Positions 16,843 to 26,160 of a DNA stretch of 64,000 nt are shown here, one piece after another. The DNA comes from Pelagicoccus enzymogenes (GTDB lineage Bacteria; Verrucomicrobiota; Verrucomicrobiia; Opitutales; Opitutaceae), in the NCBI RefSeq assembly GCF_014803405.1, contig NZ_JACYFG010000042.1:1-64000 (forward strand), given 5' to 3'. The notes beneath the pieces were generated by a model, which saw only the letters and a program-made list of their open reading frames with translations, did not search any database and had not been told where the DNA came from. The position numbers and the translations under genes were made by a program. Each line of letters opens with the position of its first letter. Position 1 is the stretch's first letter.

Positions 16843-18092
16843 GTGGCTGGCTTTTGGCAGAATGCGTTGCGAGTGCTGGGTTTGAATTTAACGTAGAAGT
16901 AGTATGCGGAAATAAAAAACACTGAGTTATGTCTATATAGTGAGTCTATGTTCAGGGAGGCAATCGTGAGTAGGGTTAGTGCTACTCTGAATTCGGCAGA
17001 TTTTGATGAGGAGAAGAGTAGTCCAAGTAGGAGTGCATATAATGTTAAAGGTAGGATGCCATGGAGAAGAACTATGTTTGCGGCGGATGTGTCGGTGATT
17101 CTTAATTTGGTGACTGCGTTGAACTCCTCTCGTTCAAAAATGTGTTCCTCAAAGGGTAGTCCGATGAACCATTTCCCCTCCTTTAGCTTATCGAGTATCC
17201 CATTGTAAATAATGTCTCTATTCCCGTCGATGGCGGATCCTTGTATGGTTTGCTCCTGGATGATGATTGAAACTATTCTTCTCTCAACCTGATTGGCTAT
17301 TGTTTCGGATGAGGTTACTGCGATGATGGAAACTAAGGTTGGGGTCGTTACTACTAAGGCAATTTTGAATAATCTGTTTGGTGTCGGGGTGCGCATTCCT
17401 GCGTAAATCAGCGCTAGAGAAATTGTGGCGAGGTAGGTTCTGCTGAATGTTAGCGCCACGGTTGCAAGGCTCAGGAGGGTTAACAGATATTGCTTCTTCG
17501 CGGAGTAAAGTAGAGCAGTGAGAGCAATGATGGAAAATGATGCGTTGGCATTTACGATTCTGCCATAGTCGATGTCGGTGGTGTCTGAGGGCAGCAGGAT
17601 GTCTGGTGTCTTTGCTCCGGTTGCAAATTGAATCAGGGACAGTAGGAAGGAGATGCCGACGGAAGCGGATAGTGCCTTCCATGTTTTTTGCGGCGAGATG
17701 CGCAATCCGGTTGAGAATAATAGCAGGCATGAGAGGAGCGGGAGCGGGGTGCGTAGTGATCTTACGCAGTCGATTAAGCTCGAATGGTAGACTATTATTT
17801 TAAGCAATTCGGTACCTATGATGGCTGAGATGATCGCTAGGGCTATGGGTCTGATGCACGTACCTGTTTGAGGGGATTGGAAGCTGCGCCTTGAGAGCAA
17901 ATTGATTGTCGGAAGCAGCAAATATCCGAACTCGCGTAGTTCGAAGGTTATGGGGCCTAAAGGAATTGGCGTCGTTGCATTTGTTGGTAAGCTGAATGTT
18001 AGTAGTATTGTTGTGCAGAAGAGAAAATCCGCAGCAGAGTGTCGCGCTTGGGGGATTGTTGTTGCGGTTTCTTGTAGTTGATGGCGTATCAT
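16839..18092 (-). CDS. O-antigen/exopolysaccharide polymerase, Wzy-like
   Basis: This 417-residue integral membrane protein has about ten hydrophobic segments and a long hydrophilic loop near residues 240-320, the layout of Wzy/O-antigen ligase proteins. There is no sharp sequence motif, as usual for Wzy. Position directly beside a flippase in a repeat-unit operon makes polymerase the best call. The gene is AT-rich. A ligase role (WaaL-like) is the alternative. Confidence 0.7.
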   Translation of the reverse strand: MIRHQLQETATTIPQARHSAADFLFCTTILLTFSLPTNATTPIPLGPITFELREFGYLLLPTINLLSRRSFQSPQTGTCIRPIALAIISAIIGTELLKIIVYHSSLIDCVRSLRTPLPLLSCLLLFSTGLRISPQKTWKALSASVGISFLLSLIQFATGAKTPDILLPSDTTDIDYGRIVNANASFSIIALTALLYSAKKQYLLTLLSLATVALTFSRTYLATISLALIYAGMRTPTPNRLFKIALVVTTPTLVSIIAVTSSETIANQVERRIVSIIIQEQTIQGSAIDGNRDIIYNGILDKLKEGKWFIGLPFEEHIFEREEFNAVTKLRITDTSAANIVLLHGILPLTLYALLLGLLFSSSKSAEFRVALTLLTIASLNIDSLYRHNSVFFISAYYFYVKFKPSTRNAFCQKPAT

Positions 18093-19384
18093 TGATAACG
18101 TAGCATCTTGAGTTGCTTAAGGGCTGCGAAAATGCGAGCGGTGCTAGTTATGTATTCGAAGGCACTAGCCCCTGTAAGTGTGCGAATGAGCACGATCCAG
18201 TATAAGGGGATAAGTAGAAATGTTTGGATTAGCATTGCTATGAGTATGTCTTGGATTTCTTTGGTTGCTGTTAGTGTGATGGCGGCTGCGCTAGCTGTTA
18301 GCACTATTAGGTTCCAAATCAAATCTAGGTGGGTTCTGCCGGTTGCTGTAATTAGGTTTCCAATATTGCTCATGTGCAATCGAAAGATCATGATTATGCA
18401 AAATACGGAAAATATGGTAGCAGCCGAGCTGTAACTCGAACCGTATGCAAATGTGATAGCTTGGTTTGAGCTTAATGCCAGTGTTGCATAGAGTAGTAGG
18501 CCTAAGTATGATGTGATGCTTTGCGTCGATAGGAAGATTTGCTTCCTGTCGGCGTTTTCGGATCCAGCGAGGGTGGGTGTTAACACCTTATTGATCACCG
18601 GACCTATGATGGCCGCAGGTTTTAGTGCTAACTCCTTTGCTAGTGAATATCCGCCTAGTGTTTCTGGGCTGAAGAACTTTCCGATGAGTATTATGTCGAT
18701 ATCACGACCAGCAAAGTTGGCCAGCTGCCCACCGGTTTGGTATAATCCAATTTTTAAATAGGAGCGTGTGGATTTGAGACTGAAATGAAGTTGTGGGCGA
18801 AAATGTCTACTTCCGTGGTGGCAAAGGAGGGTTGTGGTGGTTAGGGCTTGGATGAGGTGTCCTAGTACTAGTGCCCAAATTTGAAAGTTGCATATAGCAA
18901 GGGTTGTGCTGGCGATAAGGCCAGTTATTGCACCCGTTAGGTCTGATTTCGTTGTCTCGGAAAACAACATGTTCTTGTTTATCAGGGTGCGAAAGAATCT
19001 CCCCGGGGTGTTTATAATTATATATATAGAAGTTGTGTTGATGATTAGGGATAGGTTGTCTGCTTTGTAAAACTTTTCAATTGGAGAACTTAAGAAAAGT
19101 ATGCAGATGTAAACTGCGCAGGATATTGCAATTGCCAGCCAGAATAGGCTGGAGAGTGTTTTTTTTGGTATTCTCTTCTTGTGAAACATTGCATTGCATA
19201 TTCCACTTTCGCTAATAAGGGTCGCTAGCGTTATGGTTATGTTTGTCAGTGCGAATGTTCCGAAATCTTCCTTGTCTAAGTAGCGAGTCAGGATGGCTAT
19301 TTTTATTATTGCACAAAGTGAGACGACTGCAGAGGATAGTGTTGTCCACTTGATGCCGCTAATTATATTTGAGAGATTGATCAC
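18089..19384 (-). CDS. wzx: Polysaccharide repeat-unit flippase, Wzx-like
   Basis: This 431-residue membrane protein of the MOP/PST family has about twelve membrane segments and the usual N-terminal pattern IKWTTLSSAVVSLCAIIKIAILTR followed by DFGTFAL (shown here in parts as LSSAVVSL and YLDKEDFGTFAL). It should flip undecaprenyl-linked repeat units across the inner membrane for polymerisation by the overlapping Wzy-like gene. Like Wzy, it is AT-rich and diverged, as serotype-specific genes tend to be. Confidence 0.85.
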   Translation of the reverse strand: MINLSNIISGIKWTTLSSAVVSLCAIIKIAILTRYLDKEDFGTFALTNITITLATLISESGICNAMFHKKRIPKKTLSSLFWLAIAISCAVYICILFLSSPIEKFYKADNLSLIINTTSIYIIINTPGRFFRTLINKNMLFSETTKSDLTGAITGLIASTTLAICNFQIWALVLGHLIQALTTTTLLCHHGSRHFRPQLHFSLKSTRSYLKIGLYQTGGQLANFAGRDIDIILIGKFFSPETLGGYSLAKELALKPAAIIGPVINKVLTPTLAGSENADRKQIFLSTQSITSYLGLLLYATLALSSNQAITFAYGSSYSSAATIFSVFCIIMIFRLHMSNIGNLITATGRTHLDLIWNLIVLTASAAAITLTATKEIQDILIAMLIQTFLLIPLYWIVLIRTLTGASAFEYITSTARIFAALKQLKMLRYQ

Positions 19385-19400
19385 TCAAAGTTTTCTCCGC

Positions 19401-20075
19401 TTAAAAGAGTTTGGCTCTTTTTCGAGCGGTAGCTGTGATCGCGACAAATTCATTGCTGTATTTTATTTTATTGTCCAGCCACCTTGCTAAGTGTTGGTTT
19501 ATGAACCAGATGGGGATGCCTAGGATTCTTAGTGGTCCTCTGAGGATTTTTCTGGAAGCGTAATTGAATTTTAGTGTTAGAACGGTGAATATGCCGCCTT
19601 CAGTCTTTGTTTCTATATAATCGAAATTGGCTTTCTTTAGGAGATGTTCCAATCCGTATGGGGTGTATCTGAAATAATCGTGTGGTTCCTCGTGCAAGTG
19701 CCAGTTGAAAGGCACTTGGATGAGGATGAAGCCATCATCTTTTAGGATTCTGTTTGCTTCAGCAAGGAAGTTGTCGGGCTCGCTTAGGTGTTCCATGACG
19801 TGCATCACTAGAGCAGTGTCTGCTGAGTTGTCTGGAAGTTTGATTTCTTCGTTAAGGTTGGAGAACACGTTGACGTTTGATTGATCGTGCAGCGAGTTTT
19901 CCCAGTCGACGCCGATATATTGAGAAGCATATTTCTCGATGTCGGGTTTGTATGGGGATTTTCCGCATCCAAGGTCGGCGACTACGCCAACAAAGTTTGA
20001 AATGTTCTGTGCGATCGCGTTGTGCGGTGCGTCATAAGCCAGCCAATTGTGAGAAGATTTTTTGATCTTATGCAT
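19401..20075 (-). CDS. Class I SAM-dependent methyltransferase
   Basis: This 224-residue Rossmann-fold methyltransferase has motif I VADLGCGKSPYK (about residues 31-42), an acidic end of strand 2 in YIGVDWENS, and MHVMEHLSEPDNFLAEANR, as in Methyltransf_11 proteins. In this operon it may O-methylate a sugar or cap the chain. It overlaps the GT56-like gene by 8 bases. Confidence 0.82.
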   Translation of the reverse strand: MHKIKKSSHNWLAYDAPHNAIAQNISNFVGVVADLGCGKSPYKPDIEKYASQYIGVDWENSLHDQSNVNVFSNLNEEIKLPDNSADTALVMHVMEHLSEPDNFLAEANRILKDDGFILIQVPFNWHLHEEPHDYFRYTPYGLEHLLKKANFDYIETKTEGGIFTVLTLKFNYASRKILRGPLRILGIPIWFINQHLARWLDNKIKYSNEFVAITATARKRAKLF

Positions 20076-21225
20076 GTTGCTTCGTTGAGTTGCTCTTTAT
20101 CGCATTTACTATGTTTTGCGTGTTTTCCTTCGTTTTTTCGGGGGAGATCATGCGATCTAGTGTCTGACGGTTGTGCGTTGCGGAGCTGGTAGAAAGCGGT
20201 GAAATTGGTTTGCTGGGATCAGTGTCCAGTTCATCGAACACGATACCTGCTTTTTGAAGAAATGTGAAAGTTGGATTGTCTTTCCGTATAAGGAGTTTAG
20301 CTCCTAGGTATAGCATGGCGTATATGTTTCCAAGTGCCTGCTGCCTTCTGTGGTTGAGTATGTAGATCGAGCAGCTTCGAATTGTCGTTATGTAATCGGA
20401 TAGCGACATATGCCTTCTAAGTGCATGAAAATTCTTTCCCAGCTTGTGCTTTCCGTATTCTTCAATGTGATTTGCGTAGTTTTTGTTCCCGTAGGTGAGC
20501 GGCGTTATAACGAGCTTGTCCTCCAGTTGAGTTTTAGAGAGGAAATCTATCGCCTCAATATGGTTGTTTGTTGGGGAGGCGGAGTTGCCTAGGAGAATGT
20601 TGTTGCCTGTTATACGCGCTTTGGGCTCAGAGAACGTGTTCGTGTTTCCGTAGCAAAACTTCAAGAAGGAGGCGTTTTCTGTGTTTTGGAAGTGTTTCTT
20701 GATGAGTTCGTAATCCTCACTGATTACGGGAGCGATGTACTTGATCTTTTTTAGCGCTTCTTCTTGGTGTTGGTATTCGTTTTTACGTATGCCTAGAACG
20801 GACAGTATTTGCTTTAATTTGTCATTATAGCGTTTGATGCCTTTGAGTCGGGAATCTAGTTTGAGCGTTTGGGGTAGGAGGAGATTGTTTTTTAGCTCGG
20901 GATGCGTTTGGTAAAAGTCAGCCCCCCAGGGTAGCCAGATGCAGGTGGCGCTTGTTTCTAAGTTAGACAGAAATTTGGAGAAATCTAAGCTTAGAGAGTG
21001 AAACAGTATGCCGTCGAATGATTTAGCGAACTGTTTGAACTGCTCGCTACTCAGCTCCTGTTTAGCGATGCTTCGCAGTCTATCATGTTGGGCAATGTTT
21101 TCTGGTGGGGAACCCTCTTTTGTGACGGTTATATATTCGCAAACGCAATTAGGGTTTTCTTCGAAGGAATTTATGACAAAGTTGATAAAGGAAAAATCGT
21201 ATGTAAGATGAAGTATCCTAATCAT
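20068..21225 (-). CDS. GT56-family transferase (4-amino-4,6-dideoxyhexose to lipid-linked acceptor)
   Basis: This 385-residue protein resembles WecF/RffT (glycosyltransferase family 56), which moves 4-acetamido-4,6-dideoxygalactose from dTDP to lipid II of enterobacterial common antigen. Matching blocks are ILLGNSASPTNNHIEAIDFL, PLTYGNKNYANHI, and RRQQALGNIYAMLYLGAKL. WecB, WecC and dTDP-aminosugar genes sit just upstream, as in ECA synthesis. Here the aminosugar is probably formylated by the adjacent VioF-like enzyme, so the donor may be dTDP-Qui4NFo or a relative. Confidence 0.82.
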   Translation of the reverse strand: MIRILHLTYDFSFINFVINSFEENPNCVCEYITVTKEGSPPENIAQHDRLRSIAKQELSSEQFKQFAKSFDGILFHSLSLDFSKFLSNLETSATCIWLPWGADFYQTHPELKNNLLLPQTLKLDSRLKGIKRYNDKLKQILSVLGIRKNEYQHQEEALKKIKYIAPVISEDYELIKKHFQNTENASFLKFCYGNTNTFSEPKARITGNNILLGNSASPTNNHIEAIDFLSKTQLEDKLVITPLTYGNKNYANHIEEYGKHKLGKNFHALRRHMSLSDYITTIRSCSIYILNHRRQQALGNIYAMLYLGAKLLIRKDNPTFTFLQKAGIVFDELDTDPSKPISPLSTSSATHNRQTLDRMISPEKTKENTQNIVNAIKSNSTKQHA

Positions 21226-21946
21226 CTGATCTAGAAATGTTGATGCTGATGTAGATTCGGCGATTGTCGCTATCGGTATAGAACGCGTTTTTAAACTCCC
21301 CGTGTGTTAGTGCTCTCAGAAGATTGATGTGATTCTCTAGAGTGTCGCGTTTGTTTAGGTCTAGTTTGCAGAGTTCTTTGAAGTCCTTTACACTATTATA
21401 GTTTCCTTCTGATTTCGCTGCTGTTGCGGTGTATTCATTTCTTATTATTTTCCCTAAATTTTCTGAGATCAGTTGGATTTCCGCATGTTGTACCCTCTCG
21501 TATACATCCAACGATGTATCCGTTGGCCCAATTGCAATCTGGGTTTGGGCAATTATAGCTCCGTGGTCGATCTCATCATCGATTTCGTGAATCGTACATC
21601 CAGCAGGTAAACCATTGATGATCGAAAATACTTGTGGGTACCATCCGCGATTGTATGGATTTAGGCCAGGATGTATGTTTATACAGCGGATTTTGTTAAC
21701 TAGATCTGGTGGGAATATTTGTTTGCAATGAGCTGAGATGACTAGGTCGAATGTAGATGTTATTGCGTTAATCGTCTCCGTTTTTTTGAGATTGGCGGGG
21801 ATGGCACCTAGTTCTTTTAGTGCCTCAGCTGACTTGTTTATCGAGCTATAGAAGTATGTGAACTCTGTGTTATCGATTGTCTTAGCCAGCGTCTGGATAT
21901 TCTCAGTTAGGAAAACATTGTCGGATATGATGAGGATCTTCTGCAT
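21218..21946 (-). CDS. dTDP-4-amino-4,6-dideoxyglucose formyltransferase (VioF/QdtF-like)
   Basis: This 242-residue sugar N-formyltransferase uses N10-formyl-tetrahydrofolate to formylate the amine of dTDP-Qui4N. The catalytic triad is complete: Asn90 and His92 in CINIHPGLNPYNRGWYPQ, and Asp127 in DDEIDHGAII. The N-terminal portion lacks the Fmt start, as in short VioF-type enzymes. It lies 10 bases after the VioA-like aminotransferase that would make its substrate and overlaps the GT56 gene that would use the product. Confidence 0.9.
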   Translation of the reverse strand: MQKILIISDNVFLTENIQTLAKTIDNTEFTYFYSSINKSAEALKELGAIPANLKKTETINAITSTFDLVISAHCKQIFPPDLVNKIRCINIHPGLNPYNRGWYPQVFSIINGLPAGCTIHEIDDEIDHGAIIAQTQIAIGPTDTSLDVYERVQHAEIQLISENLGKIIRNEYTATAAKSEGNYNSVKDFKELCKLDLNKRDTLENHINLLRALTHGEFKNAFYTDSDNRRIYISINISRSDD

Positions 21947-21956
21947 AAGTGGTACG

Positions 21957-23081
21957 TTAGCTGTTGAACGCGGTTGCTAGTTGATGACAGATGTATTCAA
22001 CCGTCTCCTGGCTAAGGTCAGGGTATATTGGCAAATTCAATACGCTTTGAGCAAGGTTGGTTGCGGTGGGGAGGTTGTCGGGCGATGCTGAGGGAAGAGC
22101 TCTGTAAGGGGGGAATTCGCTGATTAGTGGGTAAAAGTATCGCCTTACTATTATATTCCGCTTTCGAAACTCCTCGTAGACCTTGTCGCGAGAAAGAGCG
22201 TATTCGGGTTCTATAAAAATAGGGAAATAAGAGAAATTGTGCTCAACGTTACTAGGTATAGGAATCGTTCTTATGCCTTTTATGTTTTTGAGGGCATCTG
22301 CGTAAAGCTGGTGAACTCTGCTTCTTTTCTCTATTTCAGACTCAGCGGACTTGAGTTGCAGTAGGCCGTAAGCTGCTTGCAGTTCGTTCATCTTAGCGTT
22401 GATGCCTGGTGCGACGACGGTTACTTCGTCCGCGAATCCAAAGTTCTTAAGAAAGTCTAATCGACTTTTTGTTTTGGAGTCGTGGCAAATAATTGCACCT
22501 CCTTCGATCGTATTGAATGCTTTAGTGGCGTGGAAACTTAATATCGAAAGGTCTCCGTAGTTTAGGATGGATTTGCCGTTTTCCCTGACATTGAATGCAT
22601 GTGCTGCATCGTATATTAATTTCAATCCGTAAGTGTCGGCGATTCTCTGTAGTTCCGAGTTGTCGGCTGGATTGCCGTATACATGGACGGGAACGATCGC
22701 TGTGGTTTTTGGTGTGATTAGCGATTCTATGCTCTTTGGGCAGATGTTTCCGTAAATAGGATCAACATCGCAAAAGATGGGGCGAATGCCGTTCCAGTTA
22801 AGTGCGTGTGTAGTGGCTACAAAGCTATATGGAGTCGTTATAACATCACCGGTGATGCGTAGGGATTGCAGTGCTGTTATTAGTGCCAACGTTCCGTTCG
22901 AGAAAAGAGAAACGTATTTGACGCCAAGAAACTCTGCCAGTTCTCTTTCGAAGCGTTGGTGGAAGGCTCCGTTGTTGGTGAGCCATTTGCTGTCCCATAG
23001 TATTTTTAATTGATCGTGAAATTCGTTTAGGTCTGGTAATGATGGTCTCGTGACGAAAATTGGGAATTTTGGCTTTTGCAT
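21957..23081 (-). CDS. dTDP-4-amino-4,6-dideoxyglucose aminotransferase (VioA-like, DegT family)
   Basis: This 374-residue PLP aminotransferase of the DegT/DnrJ/EryC1 family has its PLP lysine at Lys187 in FHATKAFNTIEGG. The VioA-like start PIFVTRPSLPDLNEF and YDAAHAFNV (PLP-binding Asp) point to dTDP-4-keto-6-deoxyglucose as substrate. The formyltransferase next door agrees. dTDP-glucose synthase and 4,6-dehydratase genes (rmlA, rmlB) are not in this window and must be elsewhere. Confidence 0.88.
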   Translation of the reverse strand: MQKPKFPIFVTRPSLPDLNEFHDQLKILWDSKWLTNNGAFHQRFERELAEFLGVKYVSLFSNGTLALITALQSLRITGDVITTPYSFVATTHALNWNGIRPIFCDVDPIYGNICPKSIESLITPKTTAIVPVHVYGNPADNSELQRIADTYGLKLIYDAAHAFNVRENGKSILNYGDLSILSFHATKAFNTIEGGAIICHDSKTKSRLDFLKNFGFADEVTVVAPGINAKMNELQAAYGLLQLKSAESEIEKRSRVHQLYADALKNIKGIRTIPIPSNVEHNFSYFPIFIEPEYALSRDKVYEEFRKRNIIVRRYFYPLISEFPPYRALPSASPDNLPTATNLAQSVLNLPIYPDLSQETVEYICHQLATAFNS

Positions 23082-23106
23082 TGCTTTTTTATGTTTAAAA
23101 TATGTT

Positions 23107-24366
23107 TTATTTTAGTAAACCGCGGGTATCTATATGTACTATGTCTTTAGGTATTTTGGAAAGCGATGTTGCAAAAAGTGAGTGATCAACTAAAATGAGT
23201 ATCAGGTCGCACCAATTTGAGGAGGCGATTATGTCTTTTGAGAAGGTGCCGTTTTTCAGGTTGCCTGGAAGTTGCTCGATGTTGGGTTCTACGAACTGGA
23301 GGTCGATGTCGGTCCGTTGAGATAGGATCTCGGCGATTTTCATGGCGGGGCTTTCGCGGAGGTCGTCGATGTCGGGCTTGAAAGCTAGGCCGGCGACGGC
23401 TACGCGGGGTTTACGGCGACCGTCGAGGAGACGCTGGGTTTGGGCGATGGCTTGTTCGGTTTTTTGCACGACCCAGTCTGGCTTGCTGTCGTTTACTTCC
23501 CGGGCGGTGCGAATGAGTCGGGAGAGTTTAGGGTTTGCAGATACGATAAACCAGGGGTCGACGGCGATACAATGGCCGCCTACGCCGGGCCCGGGCTGGA
23601 GGATGTTGACGCGGGGGTGGCGGTTGGCGAGGGAGATGAGCTCCCAGACGTTGATGCCTTGGTCGTCGCAGATGAGGGAGAGTTCGTTAGCGAAGGCTAT
23701 CGAGACGTCGCGTGAGGCGTTTTCGGTGAGCTTGCACATCTCGGCAGTGCGGGCGTTGGTGGTGATGCACTCGCCTTCGACGAATGTTTTGTATAAGTCG
23801 ACGGCTGCTTGCGAACAGGCAGGGGTCATGCCTCCGATGACGCGGTCGTTTTGCACTAGCTCGCGGATTACGTGACCGGGGAGGACGCGTTCGGGGCAGT
23901 GAGCGATTCGGATGTCTGAGGATTCGCCTTTTTGCTGGGGAAAGGTAAGGTCAGGGCGGGCCTCGGCGAGCCATTCGGCCATTTGTTCGGTGGCGCCGAC
24001 GGGGGAGGTGGATTCGAGGATGACGAGGCTTCCTCGCTTCAGGGTGGGGGCGATTGCCTTTGAAGCGCTCTCAATGTATTTCAAGTCGGGAACGTGGTCA
24101 TCTTTGAAGGGGGTGGGAACGGCTATGATATAGGCGTCGGCTGCTTCTGGGATGGCGGTGGCTCGTAGGTAACCTTCGGATACCGCAGCGCGAACGACGA
24201 TATCAAGCTGAGGCTCTACGATGTGGATCTTGCCCTGGTTGATGGTATCGACGGCGTGTTGGTTTACGTCTACGCCGATAACTTTTTTCTTGCGGGAGGC
24301 GAAGACCGCTGCGGTGGGAAGGCCGATGTAACCGAGGCCGATGACTGAGATGGTTTCGAAGGACAT
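23107..24366 (-). CDS. wecC: UDP-N-acetyl-D-mannosamine dehydrogenase
   Basis: This 419-residue enzyme of the UDP-glucose/GDP-mannose dehydrogenase family oxidises UDP-ManNAc to UDP-ManNAcA with 2 NAD+. The Rossmann loop VIGLGYIGLPTAAVFA is at the N-terminus, the catalytic Cys is in GPGVGGHCIAVDPWF, and the C-terminal UDP-binding domain contains VAGLAFKPDIDDLRESPA. Length fits WecC. Its substrate is made by the WecB epimerase upstream, 73 bases away; that spacer holds a dispersed repeat. Confidence 0.93.
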   Translation of the reverse strand: MSFETISVIGLGYIGLPTAAVFASRKKKVIGVDVNQHAVDTINQGKIHIVEPQLDIVVRAAVSEGYLRATAIPEAADAYIIAVPTPFKDDHVPDLKYIESASKAIAPTLKRGSLVILESTSPVGATEQMAEWLAEARPDLTFPQQKGESSDIRIAHCPERVLPGHVIRELVQNDRVIGGMTPACSQAAVDLYKTFVEGECITTNARTAEMCKLTENASRDVSIAFANELSLICDDQGINVWELISLANRHPRVNILQPGPGVGGHCIAVDPWFIVSANPKLSRLIRTAREVNDSKPDWVVQKTEQAIAQTQRLLDGRRKPRVAVAGLAFKPDIDDLRESPAMKIAEILSQRTDIDLQFVEPNIEQLPGNLKNGTFSKDIIASSNWCDLILILVDHSLFATSLSKIPKDIVHIDTRGLLK

Positions 24367-24381
24367 GGTAGTGGAAAATTT

Positions 24382-24412
24382 TTAACCGCGGAGATCGCTG
24401 AGAACGCGGAGT
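24382..24412. repeat. Dispersed GCGGAG-type repeat inside the operon
   Basis: The spacer between wecB and wecC has a ttaaccgcggag unit followed by further GCGGAG-like steps. Similar units occur at about 26282-26312, 26406-26436 and 27490-27520. It is the widest gap in the operon, apparently a repeat inserted between co-transcribed genes. Confidence 0.6.
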
Positions 24413-24439
24413 TCTTGATAGGTTTAAATTTTGGTTATA

Positions 24440-25570
24440 TTAGGCGTGCACGAGCTGGGCAGCTAGGGCATCTGCTATGCGTGGGCAGGCTTTGCCGTCG
24501 CCGTAGGGGTTGTGGGCTCGGGACATGGCGTTGTATTGGGTTTCGTCTGAGAGGAGGGCGCGGGCCTCGCGGACGATGTTGTCTTTGTTGGCCCCAACTA
24601 GCTTCACAGTGCCTGCTTCGACCGCTTCTGGACGCTCGGTGGTGTCGCGCATCACGAGAACGGGCTTGCCGAGGGAGGGAGCTTCTTCTTGGACGCCGCC
24701 TGAATCGGTGATGATCAGGTAGGAGCGTTGCATGAGGTAAACGAAAGGTAGGTAGTCGAGTGGGGCTATGAGATGGATATTGGATTGGCCCTTGAGGATG
24801 CGGTTGACGGGTTCCTGTACGTTGGGATTCAGATGCACCGGGTAAACGATCTCGCAGTCGGGATGGGCGTCAGCGATCTCTTTGAGGGCTTGGCAGATGT
24901 TTTCAAAGCCCTGACCGAAGCTCTCGCGTCGGTGGCCGGTGACGAGGATCAGGCGTTTCTCAGCGTTTAGGAATTCGAATTGATCCGCGAGTTTGCGGGA
25001 TAGTGTTTGATCGCGATCTAGTTTTTGTGAAACCCAAAGCAAGGCGTCGATTACGGTGTTGCCTGTTACGTGTATAGATTCTGTCGATACGTTTTCTGCG
25101 AGGAGGTTTTGCTGCGACTTTTCGGTCGGGCAGAAATTGTATTTGGCGAGGGCTCCGGTGAGCTTGCGATTCGCTTCTTCTGGCCACGGGGAGTAGATGT
25201 TTCCGGTACGCAGGCCGGCTTCAACGTGCCCAACATCGATCTTTTGGTAGTAGGCTGCAAGGGTTGTGGAAAGGGTGGTAGAGGTGTCGCCGTGAACGAG
25301 AACGGTGTCTGGCTGAAAGTCCGCTAGGACTGGCTTGATTCCGGTGAGGATGTTGCAGGTGATGTCGTAGAGGTCCTGTCCGGGCTTCATAAGGTTTAGG
25401 TCGTAGTCCGGGGTGATTTCGAAGAGTTCTAGGACTTGGTCCAACATTTCTCGGTGCTGGGCGGTGACGCAGACGCGGCAATCGATTTCGGGACGGCTTT
25501 TAAGCTCGTGAACGAGGGGGGCCATCTTGATGGCTTCTGGACGGGTTCCGAATACGCAGAGAACTTTCAT
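24440..25570 (-). CDS. wecB: UDP-N-acetylglucosamine 2-epimerase (non-hydrolysing)
   Basis: This 376-residue GT-B-like epimerase interconverts UDP-GlcNAc and UDP-ManNAc. Family motifs are the start [49 protein letters not shown] and [20 protein letters not shown]. It feeds WecC downstream. It follows the GbsR-like gene by 22 bases, so both are probably on one transcript. Confidence 0.95.
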   Translation of the reverse strand: MKVLCVFGTRPEAIKMAPLVHELKSRPEIDCRVCVTAQHREMLDQVLELFEITPDYDLNLMKPGQDLYDITCNILTGIKPVLADFQPDTVLVHGDTSTTLSTTLAAYYQKIDVGHVEAGLRTGNIYSPWPEEANRKLTGALAKYNFCPTEKSQQNLLAENVSTESIHVTGNTVIDALLWVSQKLDRDQTLSRKLADQFEFLNAEKRLILVTGHRRESFGQGFENICQALKEIADAHPDCEIVYPVHLNPNVQEPVNRILKGQSNIHLIAPLDYLPFVYLMQRSYLIITDSGGVQEEAPSLGKPVLVMRDTTERPEAVEAGTVKLVGANKDNIVREARALLSDETQYNAMSRAHNPYGDGKACPRIADALAAQLVHA

Positions 25571-25592
25571 AAGTTTCAGTTGGGAGTTGGTT

Positions 25593-26096
25593 TTAGAGAA
25601 TGATTGGTTTTTCTTTGTCGCCTAGGAATTTGGAGACGAAGGGCAGGACGAGGTCGGCCTTTTTGCTCCAGGTGCGGATTGTGGCGAGTTGTTCCTGGTA
25701 TTCATTGAGCTCGATCTTCGATGATTGCTTTTCAATGGCTTTCAATTGCTCTGTACCAGACGCGAGCTGTGGCTTTATGCGCTCCTTGATGAGTCCGTCG
25801 GCGATGCGGCGTAGGCTGGTCTCGGCTTTGAAGTGGTCGCGGCGGTCGCCGGGGATGTAGGCGAGGTTGAGAGCGTTGATGCTGCGCAGAAAGCGGATGC
25901 CTTGGCTGGCGGAGCCTTTGCTGATTTGCAGTTGCTCGATGACGTCGTCGAGAGCGAGAGGAGCGTCGGTTGCGAAAAAGAGGCCGTAAATTTCACCGAT
26001 GGATTTGGGGATGCCGAAGGCTTGGGCGGCATTGACGAAATAGGCGATGATGGCATCGCGCGTTTCGTTGGCTCGGGCTTCACTTTCGTTCGCCAT
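25593..26096 (-). CDS. GbsR/MarR-family transcriptional regulator
   Basis: This 167-residue protein has a winged helix-turn-helix of the GbsR branch of MarR proteins: a helical N-terminus, then [20 protein letters not shown] and [18 protein letters not shown] as recognition region, and a helical C-terminal dimerisation part. It is the first gene of the polysaccharide operon and probably controls it, including itself. Similar regulators head exopolysaccharide loci in other Verrucomicrobiota. The ligand is unknown. Confidence 0.85.
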   Translation of the reverse strand: MANESEARANETRDAIIAYFVNAAQAFGIPKSIGEIYGLFFATDAPLALDDVIEQLQISKGSASQGIRFLRSINALNLAYIPGDRRDHFKAETSLRRIADGLIKERIKPQLASGTEQLKAIEKQSSKIELNEYQEQLATIRTWSKKADLVLPFVSKFLGDKEKPIIL

Positions 26097-26160
26097 TAAA
26101 GATAAAAGATTTTAAATTGAGAAGGTCGCGTGGTGGGAAATGCGGGAAGTACTGAAGGTT

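Noticed and set aside
20068-24366. A true enterobacterial common antigen locus
   Set aside because: WecA, WecE/WecD-type genes and WzzE are absent; the VioA/VioF pair points to a different sugar.
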